A program made the position numbers and the translations under genes. A DNA stretch of 64,000 bases from Agelaius tricolor (taxonomy: Eukaryota > Chordata > Aves > Passeriformes > Icteridae): the NCBI GenBank assembly GCA_023055355.1, contig JALJCS010000015.1, positions 11,091,501-11,155,500 on the forward strand, read 5' to 3'. Each line of letters begins with the position of its first letter. Positions within the stretch are counted from its first letter, which is position 1. Below are positions 25,647 through 39,818 of the stretch, piece after piece. The notes under the pieces were generated by a model. That model made no database searches and was not told the DNA's origin. It saw only the letters and a program-made list of their open reading frames with translations.

Positions 25647-28600
25647 GTGAGTGATGGCACTTGACCAGTCACCAAAGTCCCTGGAATCCCTGAAGCTCTG
25701 CTGTGTTCCCTTGTGTGTATGTACATAAGCACTCCTGCATTTTGGTCTAGACTTGTCACGTGCTTCTGAATGCACTGTGGTACCTTTTGTGTTGAAGTCT
25801 TACCTTTATTCCCACTAAAACCTGTACAAAATACCTGTGTTTCCTGCAGCTGGCTTAGCAGTTGTTCTCTAACTAGATTTAAACATTGGTATAATTAATT
25901 CCCTGACTAAGAGCCAGGAAAATCAAAATCTGTCAAATATCTCTCTTAGGTTAATGCATGTGCATGTTTTCTATCCTGTAAAATGTTTCACTGTGGTTGG
26001 GATCACCATTTTTATAGTGTTATTTATCATATACAGAGTTGCTTTGCTTTATGCTGATTTTACTACTCTTCTTTCTTTGGAAAGATCATTTTCAGTTGGA
26101 CTTGGATAGAAGTATGACTGTATTTACTTAGAAATATATGCATTTTGTCTAGGCATGCTGTAGTGTTAATGTGTGTTTTATGGAGGGCTTGCTGACATTT
26201 CTCTAGCTGGGAAGAGTGGACACTTTGCATTAAAACAACTCTTGTCTGACAGGCTTTGCAGGCTCTTGCTTACTTTAGAATGAAGCTCATACAGCATTTT
26301 AGGGGTGGTGGTAAAAGTGCAGTTGAAGCATCATTAAATATTTCATTTTTAGTTTAAAGTATCTGTCCCATTTTTATCTTTATTTAAGAGCAGACATGAA
26401 AAATTTTTGTTTGTGTTTTTTCCCTAACAATGCTTGAACAAAGGCTTGGGTATTTTTTTGGATATTTGCAAACATAAGATTAGAATTTAGAAACTTGATT
26501 TGAATTTGCAAATGTTCTGTTATGTTTCATCATTCACAATGGATTTTTTCTTCTTCCAAAATTCCTGTGATGTTTGCTTTAGAACAGGGGAAGAATTTGC
26601 ATTGACTTCAGTAGGTTTCAGCTAAAGACTGTGGTATAAAAATGATAGTTTATACTCCCACGTGCATTCTCTTATTGGTTTTGTTGTTAAGTTTTGAAAT
26701 TCAGTGCCATTTTGTTACTTAATGTACAACTGAAGTCATATTATTTACATTTTCCTGGATATAAAGCATCAACTGGCTTAGCAAATTGAGTTGAAGAGAT
26801 TTTCTGACTGGTAAAAGTGTAATTTTCTTCATGAACTTCTTTCTGTCCTATTTGTCAATGGTGTCAAGTAGATGTGTTGGGTTTTTTTCCATTACTACTG
26901 TAGAGAAATATTTTTTCAGTAGGATTTTAAATTAAAGAAAGCTAAACATGAACTTGAGGTAATAATACTTTCTATGAGGATTTATTGTAGTATGCCTAAA
27001 ACTTTTTTACTTTAACATAAAGTTTGCTTATGGAGGGGTAAAATGTGAGTCCCTTTAAGTTTAGAGAGCTATAAATTACCAAAAATGAAAACTGCTATGT
27101 TTATTCATAACTCGTCAGTTGGTTTTGTTTCTTCTATTCAGTAAGTTAAACAAGTTAAAATTATGGTGTTTTAAGATCACTGCAAATTCTGTAGAAGATT
27201 TGATTGATGTGACTAGATAGAAATATTTAACATATTTAGGCTAAAAGTTATTTTGATATCTATGTATAATAATTTTTTTGTCGAATAAGTTTTTTTCATA
27301 AATACACTTACAATTGAAAGTTTGTATTTTTTTCTGAAAAGTTTTGAAATAGGAAAACAAAGAAAACAAGATCTTTCTAGTAAATCAATTGATTTTTCTA
27401 TCATTTAAAAAAAATGAAAAGTCACTACTTGAAATTCTTCTGATTTTGCATTGCTCAGGTTGGGTTCTTGAGCTTTAGAGGGCCTTTCAGGTGCCTGCCA
27501 TGGCAGTGGAGCATCGTGGGGAGATGTCCTGCAGTCCAGCTCTGTGTGCCAGCAGTGCCCTCCCATCTGTGCTCAGGGTGTGTCATTGTATGTCCCTCAA
27601 GCAATGACCTGCTTCTCCATAAATTGGAGGAAATGGATCCTGTTCATACTTAGGAGTATGGTTTTGTAACTGAAGTGCTGGTAAATATCTCTTTGTGTTA
27701 AAGTTTTGTGCCCAGTGCATCCAAGAGGATTTGATTTTAGAGAAGTAGATTGTCTTTTTGCTCTTCTGATTTTCTGCTTACAGCCTTCCAATGCTGGTGG
27801 TTATAAGCTCATCAATGTTTACAATATTATTCTGTCCAGTTCTGTATAATGTCAGTGTTTTCATGGTTTCTGCAACTTACAAAGACTTTCAATATTTCCT
27901 ATATTACCAGGTCTCCATAACTGTGAAACATGAGGATCTCAACATCTTGTTGAACAATATTGTTATGTCTTTGTGGAATCATGTCTTGACTTTTTATTTG
28001 CTATAAATATATTTAATTTTTATGCCGACATCTTTTATTAGCACTTCATTAATTTGTTTAGTATTGAGTTAGCATTGAATTCTCAGTGTAGTGTAAAAAG
28101 ACTGTCACAGAATCACTACAGAATACATAATAAAAAGAGTAGTTGTGCTCAGAATTTTTTTGTTGGAGCTATTTTTCCTTAGAAGATGTAGATGTGCTGG
28201 ATTAATAATTTTCTGGGAGAAAACACTGATTGAGTGGGAAATACAATCACAAATTAAGCATGTTGATTTTTGTTGGAACTGGCTTGATTCTTTTTTCCGC
28301 CAGGTCTTGCATGTTTGTTTTGTCAGCTCTCAATTCCTCAAATCCCAGTGGACACTGAGGGTCTGTGGCAGCCTTGGCACGTGGGAGCTCCGGCTTCCAG
28401 AGCTGCAGGGCTGGTGCTGACCTGCCCTGCTGCAAATGCACAGGCCCCAGGTTGTCAGATTTTGAGCAGCAGCAGCCCTTGGAGTCAAGCAGTCTTACTG
28501 AGCTCTGTCAGCTCTGTCAGACTGTTTAGAGATGCTCAACTCAGGTTATGTGGTTTTCTTTTTACTTTCATTTACATCTTTATATCAGTATTTGTTTTGT

Positions 28601-31600
28601 GCCTACTTACTGGATTAAATAGCATTAAAACAGATACTACTGTAATTGAAACAACTTGTTTTCTTGTTCATTTGTTCATTGTTTGATGCCATAATGAAAA
28701 TTTCATGTTTGAAACTTTGATCAGTGTTAATTGGAGTAGAAGCAGTTTTCAATATGCCAGAAAAGAAATTTAGACATCAACATAAAGATATTGAAACAAG
28801 CTGATATTCTAATTGGTATCAGGATTTATTTTCTTGTTTCTAGTGTAAAACTCTTTCAAAACAATTTCAAATGAAGTACAATTCTAACAACAAAATAAGG
28901 TAAACATTTAGCTTGATGCTTTTACTTACATTGCATTAGGTTAGGAGTAGGTTGTCAAGTGATGAGAATAAAAATTTGAGGTTTCCTTTCAGTGTGTATG
29001 CTGCATGAAAGTGCATGAGTGGTAGTCAGGGTGTGTATGCAGAACTGAATAGGTTACAGAATGTGTGTTCAATTATACTGCCACTAACAATATTTGGAAT
29101 TAATTTACATTTCAGAATTTATCAAGGAACAGGAATTTCAAATTTTGACCAATTCAGCATTTTTATTAACGCATTAGCTTACAAGTATCCTATCACCTGA
29201 GAGCATGAAGGTAAAAGAATTGTTCAGGATTTTAAGATAGTAAGCTAATAACTCATATTTATTTCCTGTTGCAGTTATAAAAGTGAATTGCAATCCAGTA
29301 GAATAAGGGCATTTTCAAAAATTGGATTTTATCCATGAAAAGTTCCTAATGACTAGCTTTCCATCCGGTCAATGTAAGTTTTGTAGGAAGTTTTATTACT
29401 TAGCAAAGCACTAGTTGGTTCTAAAGTTTTTCTTTGAAGTAGAGACTTGTTTCAGTTACAAACTTACAGGAGATGGAAAAAAATGTAAACACTTGAAGTG
29501 TGTCCATCTTTCTCTTACCTGGATTTCCCACAGAGAAAGAGATAAGGTAAGTAGTTTTCTCTAGATTCTTAAGCATATCTAGTTTGTTTTCTTGCTGTTT
29601 AACTCTTGGACTTCTACACAACTGCCTCTGTCTCCTGACAAGGCAATGTTAAAAGGTTTAACAAACTTACTGTTAGTTGCAGTGATCACTAATCTTCAAG
29701 GACCTTTTGTGCTTGTTTCTTTTGTAAAATGCTATTTTTATGTTTTTACTCTGTGAAGTTAGAAGCAGCATCCTGGCACGTAGCCTAACGATGGCTATTT
29801 CATTTAATTAGGAATAAAAATAATTGAGATGTACTACAGATGTATGTTTCCCTACCATATTAAACAAAAATTCTGAAACTACAAAAGTTGTTCAGCATTG
29901 AAGTGAATCTAACTTTGTAGTTGACAATAACCCTCTTTTTGTTGTGCTTAATGAATAAAAACCATGGAGTAGATGTTTTTTGCAGGATTGGAATAATTAC
30001 TAATATCAATAATATAACAGAAATATTACTTGTTGAAATAACAGAAATGGTATGTAGAAATTTTTATCTTACTTTTAAAGAAATGGGTAAGTGCGTGAAA
30101 TGGTCACAGCTCTCACTTGTAGGGTCTGACTAGTTTGATTTATGTTCTGAAAGCCACAAATTTTTAGTGACCCACTAAATTTCACAATAATATATTAGAA
30201 TCCCTGTTGTCTAAAAAGAAATCATCACTTGAATAGATTGTTGTGCATTGTGGGGTCTCTTTTAAACATCTTCTCACTGATCAAATACAGCCTCTCCTTC
30301 AGAAATGAAGGGATGACAGAATATTCTTTGTTCTTATTTTCGTGCTTTTGTTCCTGATTTATGTGAATATGGCATTCCAAACATGAATCGATAAGAACAT
30401 TGTTGGCCAAATCTTATGTTTTTTTGGTTTTGTGAATGTCAGTTGCAAGAAAAATATAAATGTTAATAGAATTTAACCTCTTATACTATGGCTTTTCAGT
30501 AATGAGGTAGAGGAAATGACTTTGGGTAGATACTTCTTTCCCATCAGCTGCTGAGAAGCAAAGCATGCTCTGCTTTCACTTCTTGCATGTAACACATATA
30601 GATTGCTATTGAAAGACACTGATTATTTATGTATTTTTTAATTGAGGAATATGTGCCCAAATTACTTTACATTCTGGAAAAAATCAATCAATCTGTAAAG
30701 AAATAATATAACAATGGTCAGTTGGATTTAATGTTGACGTAGATACTTACAGTCCTTGTTCTTAGCAATGTGTTGGCAGTGATTCTATTTTCTTAAGAAA
30801 TGGTATGTAAGGTTACATTTAGGATATAATTTGGCGTTACAGTTTGACTTGAATAGAGATCATTTAGTTTTCAGAGCATCAAAAAGTCTCAAGCTCTGGA
30901 AGATTTTGGAGCCAAATAGCAAAGAAACATTTCAAAACTACTTTTACTTTCTGTGCTCTGAAACAATAACCAAAGTAGTTCCAGGAAAACAAGTTTCATA
31001 TTGTTCTGAACCTAACCCTGACCCAAACCTGATAAGATCAGATCTTAGTGCTGGAACATCTCTGAAATTTGAGCTGTCTCGTTAAAAGCATAGTGCTGTG
31101 GCCAATTTTCTGCAGCTACATTCTCTCTTTCATGGTTCTGCCATAATTACAGGTTTGATGAGGTATTGTTATGCTGTGGTAAGATTTTACTTCATTGCAC
31201 CATTTTATTTGGGATTCCAGCATAAAGGTTTCTTGCAGGCCCAAGTCTGTAAATCTCTGCTGACCAGAATTCAAATCTGCACATAGTTTTGTTATACTTC
31301 CATTAAATACTTGTATACTTGACCATTTCTGTATGGCTTACTACAGAATACATTTGTGTTCTTAAGGTGATGGGTATGTGATCCATGATTTATTCACATG
31401 ATTTATTCTCAAATACTTACGATTTAGATGCATCCAAATGTTTTCACTTAAATGGCAACTGTAATTATATCAATAAATATACAGCAACCAATCATTCTTG
31501 AGGTGTCATAGAGAATTTAATAAAAACCTTTTCATGTAAAAGTTTGTCAGGCTATGCCACAAATGTTAAGGTGTCTATTTTTCCCTTGCTCTCAGTTTCA

Positions 31601-33559
31601 GGGTAGCTTGCATTTAAAAGCAAGTAGCAGCTTGCTCCCATTTGTTACCAAAATAACATGGTAGGAGCAATCAGTTTCAATTGCTGCTGATAATTATAAG
31701 GTGCAATAATTGAGAATATAGAGAAAAGGAGACTGTGAGCTGTATTTGAACTCCGTACTTAAGCAATAAAAAATTTATCAAACTGCAAAAAATAAGTCAT
31801 TTTAACGAGCACATTCCAAAGGTGCTGGATTTATGAGGAGACCCCAGGAAACTTTGATTGAAATTGCTGTCTCTGATTGTAGTTCTATATTTTATTGGTG
31901 CCATATTGTGAACAGTGCTGCTGCCAAAGTGAATGGGAAGGCAGCATAACAGAGAGAGTTAACCCAGAAAGGTTACTTCTTTTTATAATATCCATGATGT
32001 ATTGCATTAAAAATGCCTTGAAAGCCATCCTACTTGCAGTTTTCAGAAAACATTTTTCTTAAATTAAGTTACGATTTATCTGAACAGGGTAGAAAATCTC
32101 AAAGGCCCTTGAAGAGTTTAGTACTGATTTTTCTGAATATTTCCTAGCTCTTGTTTTGTCATTTGTGTGCTCCTTGGTGGAAGGGCCTAGAGCTGCTCCT
32201 GAGCCACAGCTTCAGTTGGATGAGCACTGCAGCAGAGAAGGGAAGGAACCTGGGGACTGTAAGAATTTTCATTTAAGAACATTTAGATTTGCTCTTTAAT
32301 AGGCTTTGTCTCTCTGCTCCTGAATTTAGATAATATTTCATTAACATAATAGTTAATAAATTGTCCTAATTTTCTGAAGGCTGCCCCCAGCCAAACAACC
32401 TGCAGTTACCATGTGAGATGAATGACAGGAATATTTTAAAAGTGTGAGTTTGTAGTCACACTTTATGCATGCCTTTTATAAGAAGAATTGTACATCTTTA
32501 TATTTTCCTTCTAGAATTTACTTAAGACAACGGTTTTAAAAGTTATTACATAAAAGCCCATTTCAAGTGGACAGTGAAATGGACACAGTTGATAAGTTCT
32601 AAGCAAGAGTTGGGCATGGTGCATAGTTAATTTCTAACTCTTCTGTGCTGTTCTGTGCCAGCTACTTATTAAAACTTCATCCCTCCTCTGTCAAAATGCA
32701 CTGTTACTTTAGCTGTAAAACTGTTACACCATATCCCAAATACCTTGTTATAAATGCTGACTGTATCTTTCAATTTATACTGCAGTGAAGTAAGCTTATG
32801 AACATAGTTCTGAGGGATTAAGCTCTAAATACTATTTCTATGCAGTGGATTATTTTTTCCCCAAGCTCAACATGTTCATGTTGCATAATGATAAGAAAAG
32901 TGTTGTGACAAATGCATTGAAGCTTCATTGGCTCTTGCACATGTTATCTAGCATGTTAGACTAGTAATTTTGAGAAAAGAATGACAGAGATGGTTCCAAG
33001 ATTTTCCTTGTTGGTCTAGACTGTGTTTTGTAACCATCATTTCACCTTTGCCTCAGTTTATGATTTGGTGAGATTGCAAGTACATAAACAAATGAAATTT
33101 CTCCTAAAATGTTTTGGCAGTTTATGACTTGAAATTCTTTCAGAAGTTATCTATTGTTATATCAGTGTTGCTGCATTTTTTGGGTTTTTTTCTTCCATGC
33201 TTGTAGTTTTAGTAATAAAAAAAAATTAGCGATGCTTAACTAAAACTCCCCTTACATGTGCTTAAGAGTTTCAGAAAACCTTAAGTCCATTACAAGCCTT
33301 GACTTGATTAGCCTTGATAGTTAACTTAAAGTTTTCATCTTGGTAAAGTTGGTTGGAAAAAAATTCTTGATCTCATATTTTCTTTTTCTTTTACCTGTTG
33401 CATACTTTTGAATTTGGAGATGATAATCATAACAAGTGGAGACCATAGAATCTTTAAGCCTATTAAGATTGTACCAGTATGGGATATCTTTGAGTCTAAA
33501 CCAGGTTTTCTATTTATGATTCTTACCTGTTCCCTCATTTTTGTGGTCTCTCTCTCAAG
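25647..33559 (+). other. FTO: FTO intron 3 (7913 bp)
   Basis: GT-AG intron in phase 1, with a consensus donor GTGAGT and acceptor CTCTCTCAAG. It is AT-rich and mostly unique. A short tandem GCTCTGTCA pair lies near 28502-28519. A GC-richer patch near 28370-28500 carries open frames that do not resemble any family and look like chance. No other feature is supported. Confidence 0.9.
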
Positions 33560-33703
33560 ATTCATCTGTACAAGAAAGCAAGGAGCAGGAACTGAAGGGA
33601 AGAGACCCAGCTGTTTGGCATGTAGGCTTGAAGGTGGCATGGGACATAGAGACACCTGGCTTGGCAGTGCCACTTCACCAAGGAGACATCTACCTGATGC
33701 TTG
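33560..33703 (+). CDS. FTO: FTO exon 4 (end of codon 261 to first base of codon 309)
   Basis: This 144-nt exon enters and leaves in phase 1. It starts after CTCTCAAG with AT, which completes a GAT codon (D261; human has G251), and ends CTTG|GTAATT. It continues SSVQESKEQELKGRDPAVWH and then [27 protein letters not shown], against human [30 protein letters not shown]. This is a beta-strand part of the dioxygenase jelly-roll; Y305 corresponds to human Y295, a 2-oxoglutarate contact. The first 12 residues are acidic and hydrophilic and poorly conserved, as in mammals. The donor, TTG|GTAATT, departs from consensus at several positions and is the weakest in the window. Open frames on the other strand over this exon are shadows. 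Confidence 0.96.
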
Positions 33704-36700
33704 GTAATTTTCAAGGACTAAGAAGTTGAACTTTCTGTTGAAAATAGAGAAACTTACACTTATGTTAAAATAAGTTACCATACCTTCCTTACAGTTAGGA
33801 CTTTTCTTATTTAGAAAAACATGAAATCTGTCTGGAATATATAATAAATTCTTCCTACTCTGCCTACTTCCAAAGTATTTAGGGGAACTATTTTTTCTTA
33901 ATGTTTCTTTCACTTTACAGCTAAGAAAGAAATAGTCTTTTTTCACCTTTTCTGTCCGTTGTGAAGTCAGAATTGCTAGTTCAAGTTAGACTTCAGGCCA
34001 TAACTAGAATTTCCCCAGATCTTGTCAGAAATTGGGCTGTATCCATCCCATCCTTGTCTTTCTAGATTATTTTTGTATTCTTAATGCAGTTTTTCTGAGC
34101 ATCTCTTATGTTTAACAAATAAATTCCTGTTCCTCAGCTTGGCTTGTCAAGTGACACCTGTATTATGTAAGATGTGAATGAATGTCTTAAAGTTTTCTGG
34201 TACCACAGTCCTCGAGGTTTCAATCATGATGTCAGTCTGTGGGTATTGTATTAGTCACCAGTTTTACACATGACACTTCTCTCCTTCTGCTACTATGTCT
34301 ACATTCAAACATGCTGTTTTCTAGCAGTGGGATTATACTAAGATCATAATGAACACAGCTGTCTTACTCCAAGAATGAGTCTCAATGTCTCAAGCGTAGA
34401 GGATTAAGAAAAGAAAATTAAATTGAGTTAATTTGCTTGAGCAGCTGAGCTCATGTGCTAAGGTTTATCCATTAAAAGAAACGAAGTGAGAACTGTTGCT
34501 AAGGTTTGTTGACATGAAATCTGTTGTTTTCTCTTTTGGCTCCTGTTTGTCTCTAGGTTTTCATTTTTGTTAAAATAAATTTTGTTTAAATCACACAAAA
34601 ACAATAACAAGGTTTCTGACAACATCATGTTGGCCTGTTTAGTGTCTTGGCTTGACAGACATCATCTGAAGATTGAGAGCACTTGCAGAACTCCCTGCTT
34701 ATGTGATTGTAACTTGCAAGGCATATTCTGTGGAATATCCCTAGAATGACTTGTCACGCTCCCAGCTTTATGGGCAGAACAGTCTTTTGAACTTTGCCTT
34801 TCACAGTTTATATCCTAAAAACAATTCCTTTATAAGCCACCATAAAAGCCATGTACCATTCCTTGTTCTTGGTTATCTCATCAAATCTTCTGCACTGCCA
34901 TCAGGGAAGTGTTGTGTAGAAGCACTGCACTAACTGTGCTCTGAAGAATGTTCAGACATGGAAAGATCAGGGGTTAAGATGTAAGGTCCTTAAGGTCCTT
35001 TGGCATAGTGGTCTGGATGTGCCTCCCTTTTTTGTAAGGCTATGAAGTAGAAGCCTAGAATGAAATAGGGACAGTGAAAATGAAGTTTAGGTGGCAGCTA
35101 AACATTCCTAGAAAGGTTATTATAATCTATTTTTGTGCAATGGTAGTTGGGGCATCAAGTAAACTTCTTATATAATCCTTCCTGACTGGAAACTCTGAGC
35201 ATATAGAGCAATGCTGGCCAAGAGATTCAGAAGGTATTTAATAAAAGAAGGGGACTAACTTTAGTATTTTTATTGGAAAATACTGTAGATTGTAGTTGAT
35301 TGAGTTACCAGATTATAAGGGTGTTTTTTATTCCCTAGTGGAATTTATATAGTGACTAAAGTATTTTCAGAGATTCTATATGAAGGGTAGATCAGAAAGT
35401 TAGTTTATATAATGAGTAACATCATGAGCATGTTTAGATGGAAACAAAGGATATATTAAACATTCTTTTGAAGATGATGTGTAAATCACTTTCTTATTAG
35501 TACTTTTGAAGAGCTACAGATTTGAGCTCTGTAGGCCAGGTGTTTTTTTAATCTCTTCTGCATTTTCATAGTCTTTGTGTTTCTTTTCAATTACTTAGAA
35601 AAAAAATTACTCTTCTAAATAGTCTTAGAGGGTATTCTCAAAATGGCCCTTTTATTAGGTTTCTTTGTGTAGCAGAACTGCCTGTATCATTTTGACTTGG
35701 AGTGAAAGACAATATTAGGAAACATATATAGTTTCAGTGTATTTTTTACTGTTCATATTTTTTGCACTAACTTTTAAGAGGGGGTATCCTGAAGATGCCA
35801 ACTAAAAGACAAAATATGAAAACTCTGTAAAAAAAAGAAACTTGGCAATAATAAAAAAACCTAAGATTCATTTGTCCTATGCTTTTGTAACTGCTGCATT
35901 CCAGAACCTCATCTCAGTAACCAGAGTCCTCTTACTGGCATTATGTTAAAAGCAGTTGCAGAATGCAAGACATCTAGAAAATAGAACATGGAAGAGTCCT
36001 GCAGCTGGTGGTGTTCACCCAGCCTAGCACAGAACTCAGCCACTCTGTAGGTCTGTCTTTCCAGTTGTTGGAATGGTGTAGTGTTACTGCTTTATATGAA
36101 TGTTGAAAATGCTGAAACATCACATTCGACATGTTGCTTATAATTTAAAAGTCAGGTCCTATCAATTCCTGTACCTGTAATACCACTAGTATTTCCTGTG
36201 GTACACACAAATCTATATAAGAAAGTGTGGTAACTAGATATTTCTTACAGTAACATGCAATTACAGTAAGTTGTAAATCAAGATCAATGGGTATAGCAAA
36301 GTAACAAAAAAACCCCCAGTTTTTTCTTTTTAGCATTTCTACTAGATATTTAATAATGTTTCTGTTCCTCTCTTCATTGGCTTTATAGATGTTTCTTGTT
36401 ATTCTGGGGGGAAATTAAGCAAAATGTCTTATAATTTAAATTTACATGCTCCTTCTCAGCAGCCCTCTTCAGATGAAATCATGAGCTGTAATTTAGATGT
36501 ATGTTAATATTAAACATAAGGTGATCACATCCATTCTTCTTTTAAGCTATTACAATAATGTAAATGTATTTTATTAAACAAAACCAGCAAAAACTCAAAA
36601 TTACTTTCAGTAAGACAGATTTTTTAAAATAATTTTTTAGGCTTTTCTTAAATATTAAGAAAAAAGTCTGGTGGATGTCTGCAAGTCTGCTTCCTAAAAA

Positions 36701-39700
36701 TTCAAATCTAAACTTTATATCACTCATGGAGCGGAAACACTTTAGCTCAATTTAGAATAATATATTGGTCTGCAGAGGAAGTGCACACTGAACCCTGCTG
36801 TCTCAGGTACACAGCCAAGGGGTGTCTAATCTGAAACGTGTTGGGTGCCTGCAATAAATCCCAAACGCGTGGAGGTGAGCAAAGGGCCCCATCTGCTCTG
36901 TCCTAGAGCACGCTTAACTAGGCTTGTCATGGTCCTACTGTTAAACTGGAATTTTTTCCCTAATCTTTGAGTTAGACATGACCAGATTTGCAAGCAGATT
37001 TACAATTTTCACTAATTTTCCTACCATGACTTCAAACCATACTTAACAAAAATACATTCTGGACTCTTTCAAAGGCAGATTTACTTTTCTGCAGCTGTTT
37101 CCCATAGATCAAGCTCTTAGCTTGAAGGTTAGGGTTTTAAAACAGCATGAAGATGAACTTTGAATCTTATACCACTCCACACCCCCAGCAAATTATAGTT
37201 TGAGAAGCATCAAAAAATTATTTTCATAACCAACCAGAAGTAGGTTGCACACATTGCAGAGGTTGGCTTGTGGTTAAAGATAAGTATTTAATGGAAACAC
37301 TTCCACATGTATAAAGTGACTCATTAAACTATTTCTAGATGTTTAATCTGCTTCTATTTTCACAAACTAACTTGAACCCTCTTTGCTCTCTAGCATCTTG
37401 AATGTGTTGGAGCTTTTCACCCCCTCCTTTTTTTGAGTCCACATTTAATCCAAATGGTATATGTCCTACTATTAAGACTTAAAACTCCAGAAATGTATTT
37501 GTCATTACCAAACTTTGATAGTGAAGTTTGACAGCTCTGACATATTTCTCTCTGAATTTCTTTTAAATTCATTATTTTTCTAGTTTTTAGACTTTTAATT
37601 TGTTTTTATTTGTGCATGTTTTTCTTGTTTGTTAATGATAGTTAAGAAAATTAATAGCAAAAGTCCATTCCATTTCACTTTTGCTTGTAGATATTTGTGG
37701 TGATTAGAGAATCAAAGATTTTGCCAGTGCTTTAAACAACACTGTACCTTTTATTTGGCTCTTGAAATAGATAAAAGACAACTGTCTAAACAGTTCATGA
37801 GGAGCACTTTAGAGAAGATAGTAAAGACTATATAAATCCCTGTTGGTAATACTGGGGGCCATTTTTCCTTGTGGTTTGTGTTTTCCTGGGAAATGCTTTA
37901 CCTCCAAGTAGTAAGTTTAGGGCCTTTAGCCTCCACTTCTTTAAGGATTGGCTAGGAATTTCTTATCTTTCTACCTTTTATATGTTATGTTGCAATAGTC
38001 TGCAGTGACATGGGTGTCACATTGTTCCTCTTGAAGTGCTTTGGCTCCTCAGCTCCCTGATAGCTCAGCAGTAGAATGAGAATTAAGTGTCTGTATGTTA
38101 TTTCAGTGTTTGTACACAGACATATCCATTAGTCTGTTCTTTTGACCAAAGCTGTGTAAGCACAGGGCTTTCAGTGCTGCTGGTGGAGCCCAGGTAATTC
38201 AGCTGTCAGAAGAAAGCCCAGAGGGGACAGAGCAGGGCAGGGACTGAGAGCAGGATCAGGGAGCAAGGGGAGGAACTGGCAGTAGTTTGCAGGAGAGGAG
38301 AGGACTGGGATGAGGTTCTGTGCTGGAGGGATGTATTTTGAGAAAACAAGAAGCAGAAAACCCCAGATGTCAGTACAGTGCAGGGAGAGAAAGATGTACT
38401 ATGTGAACTTGCCTCCACAATTAAAAATTGAATATGCAACATAGAGAGTCCAAAATGTATCTGCTATCTGTAAATAACAGGAAAATCACTGAGAAGGTTT
38501 ATTGGTGGGGGGGTCCCATGTAGAGAACAATAGCCTGCATCCTGTCCTGCAGAGTCTCTGTTCTGGTTTTGCAGACCTATGGGTCAGTGCTTAGTCATGT
38601 AAAACTGAGGCTGACTCCTTAAGAGTTGTTTTTTACTGAAGCCTACAAGAGCACTGTGGTACTTCCAACATGGGTGACCAAGGAATGAAACAGCTTTGGT
38701 TTGGCTCTAAAACCAAAATAGCATTCTGGGTGTAGTGTTCTGTATCTGAATAAAAGCTTTTAATGCCAGATGGACAACGGCCAATTTAACAAAGAGTGAT
38801 TTTTCCTTTCAGTTAATATATATTTAGGAGAAAAAGAAAACAAATCTTTGCCACAATCTTTTACATCCTAAAATGTATTTTTTAATATGCATTGAGGCAG
38901 GCAAGCAATGAAGCTTCAACTATTTTTGTACAATTAGAGTTTTAGATTTTTTTGTCAACTCTTAAATTAAAATTACAGGCTTCTTTCTGAGATTCATAAA
39001 GGATTAGAGACAGTTGGAAGCAATTCCAAGGTGCAACTCTACAATGAAAGTTATGCCAAGGGCTTGAATAAAGGTGCAAATCAAAATGTAATAAGTCTAA
39101 TTCTATGTTTGCTATACAGCCACAATGAATGGGCACTGAAAGGGGTAGTGGAAGTGCTTAAGTTTGTTTTCTCTCACACAATTCTTCTTGAAAGTCATTG
39201 TGGTATTTAAATATTGTGAGGTCCAGAGATTATAATGTTCTGTGGTCCTTGCAAGACTGGGTTCTGTGCAATTTATCCTCATATGTGTCTATAGGAAATA
39301 GTTTTTCATAAGTTTGTTTTTCTTTTTTTTTTTTTTTTTTTGGTAGCATTTTGTTTTCAAGAACTTTGAGCATTTTTTAGTGATTTTGGGAAAAGAGATT
39401 GTAACTTCCGAGCAGTTTCTTTAGTCTCTTCACTAGTCTAGACTTAGTAGTCACCTCAGCTTTGGAGGAATTAATTTGTTTAGTTGAACTTTCCCTACGA
39501 GAGGTGGGAGAATGGCACTTCTAAACTGTATAGGAGAAGGCTAATGCAAGTAGAAATATTTCTGATTTCAGCATAGTAAATAGTTACTGTGCTCTGCAAA
39601 ACATTGGAGCTATGTGACTGAATTCTCTAAGCATTAAAGCAAGGAAAGTAAAAAATGTACTTAATTCATATTCAACCAGATTAACTTTTATTGAGTGTAA

Positions 39701-39738
39701 TTTTTCCCTGTGCTTAAGGTTTTCTAATCTGTCCCTAG
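33704..39738 (+). other. FTO: FTO intron 4 (6035 bp)
   Basis: GT-AG intron in phase 1, starting with the weak donor GTAATT and ending TCCCTAG. It holds a T19 tract at 39323-39341, a purine-rich patch at about 38215-38330, and a GC-moderate block near 36770-36920 that keeps CpGs in an AT-rich setting. Nothing else can be named. Confidence 0.9.
39323..39341. repeat. T19 homopolymer
   Basis: Nineteen consecutive T in intron 4, about 400 bp upstream of exon 5. No retroposon body is recognisable beside it. Confidence 0.95.
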
Positions 39739-39818
39739 ATGATCTCAATGTGACCCATCAGCACTGTGTTCTGGCTGGTTTATCCCCTCGGTTCAGCTCC
39801 ACTCACAGGGTGGCAGAT
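39739..39818 (+). CDS. FTO: FTO exon 5 (codons 309-335), second iron histidine and 2OG arginines
   Basis: This 80-nt exon runs from acceptor GTCCCTAG to donor GCAGAT|GTAAGT, entered after one base of codon 309 and left in phase 0. It encodes [20 protein letters not shown] followed by THRVAD. HQHCVL supplies the second iron histidine, H317 (human H307, codon at 39762-39764). PRFSSTHR supplies the 2-oxoglutarate-binding residues R326, S328 and R332 (human R316, S318 and R322; R316 at codon 39789-39791). In humans, loss-of-function changes are known at R316 and S319; both positions are intact here. The exon ends just before the boundary between the catalytic domain and the C-terminal helical domain. 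Confidence 0.96.

Noticed and set aside
28105..28130. CACAGAATCACTACAGAATAC, resembling a CR1 reversed tail.
   Set aside because: Only about 20 bases match loosely and no adjacent CR1 body is visible; too short to support.
33335..33946. A 203-codon open frame on the minus strand over exon 4.
   Set aside because: It is the antisense shadow of FTO exon 4 and flanking intron; it has no family similarity.
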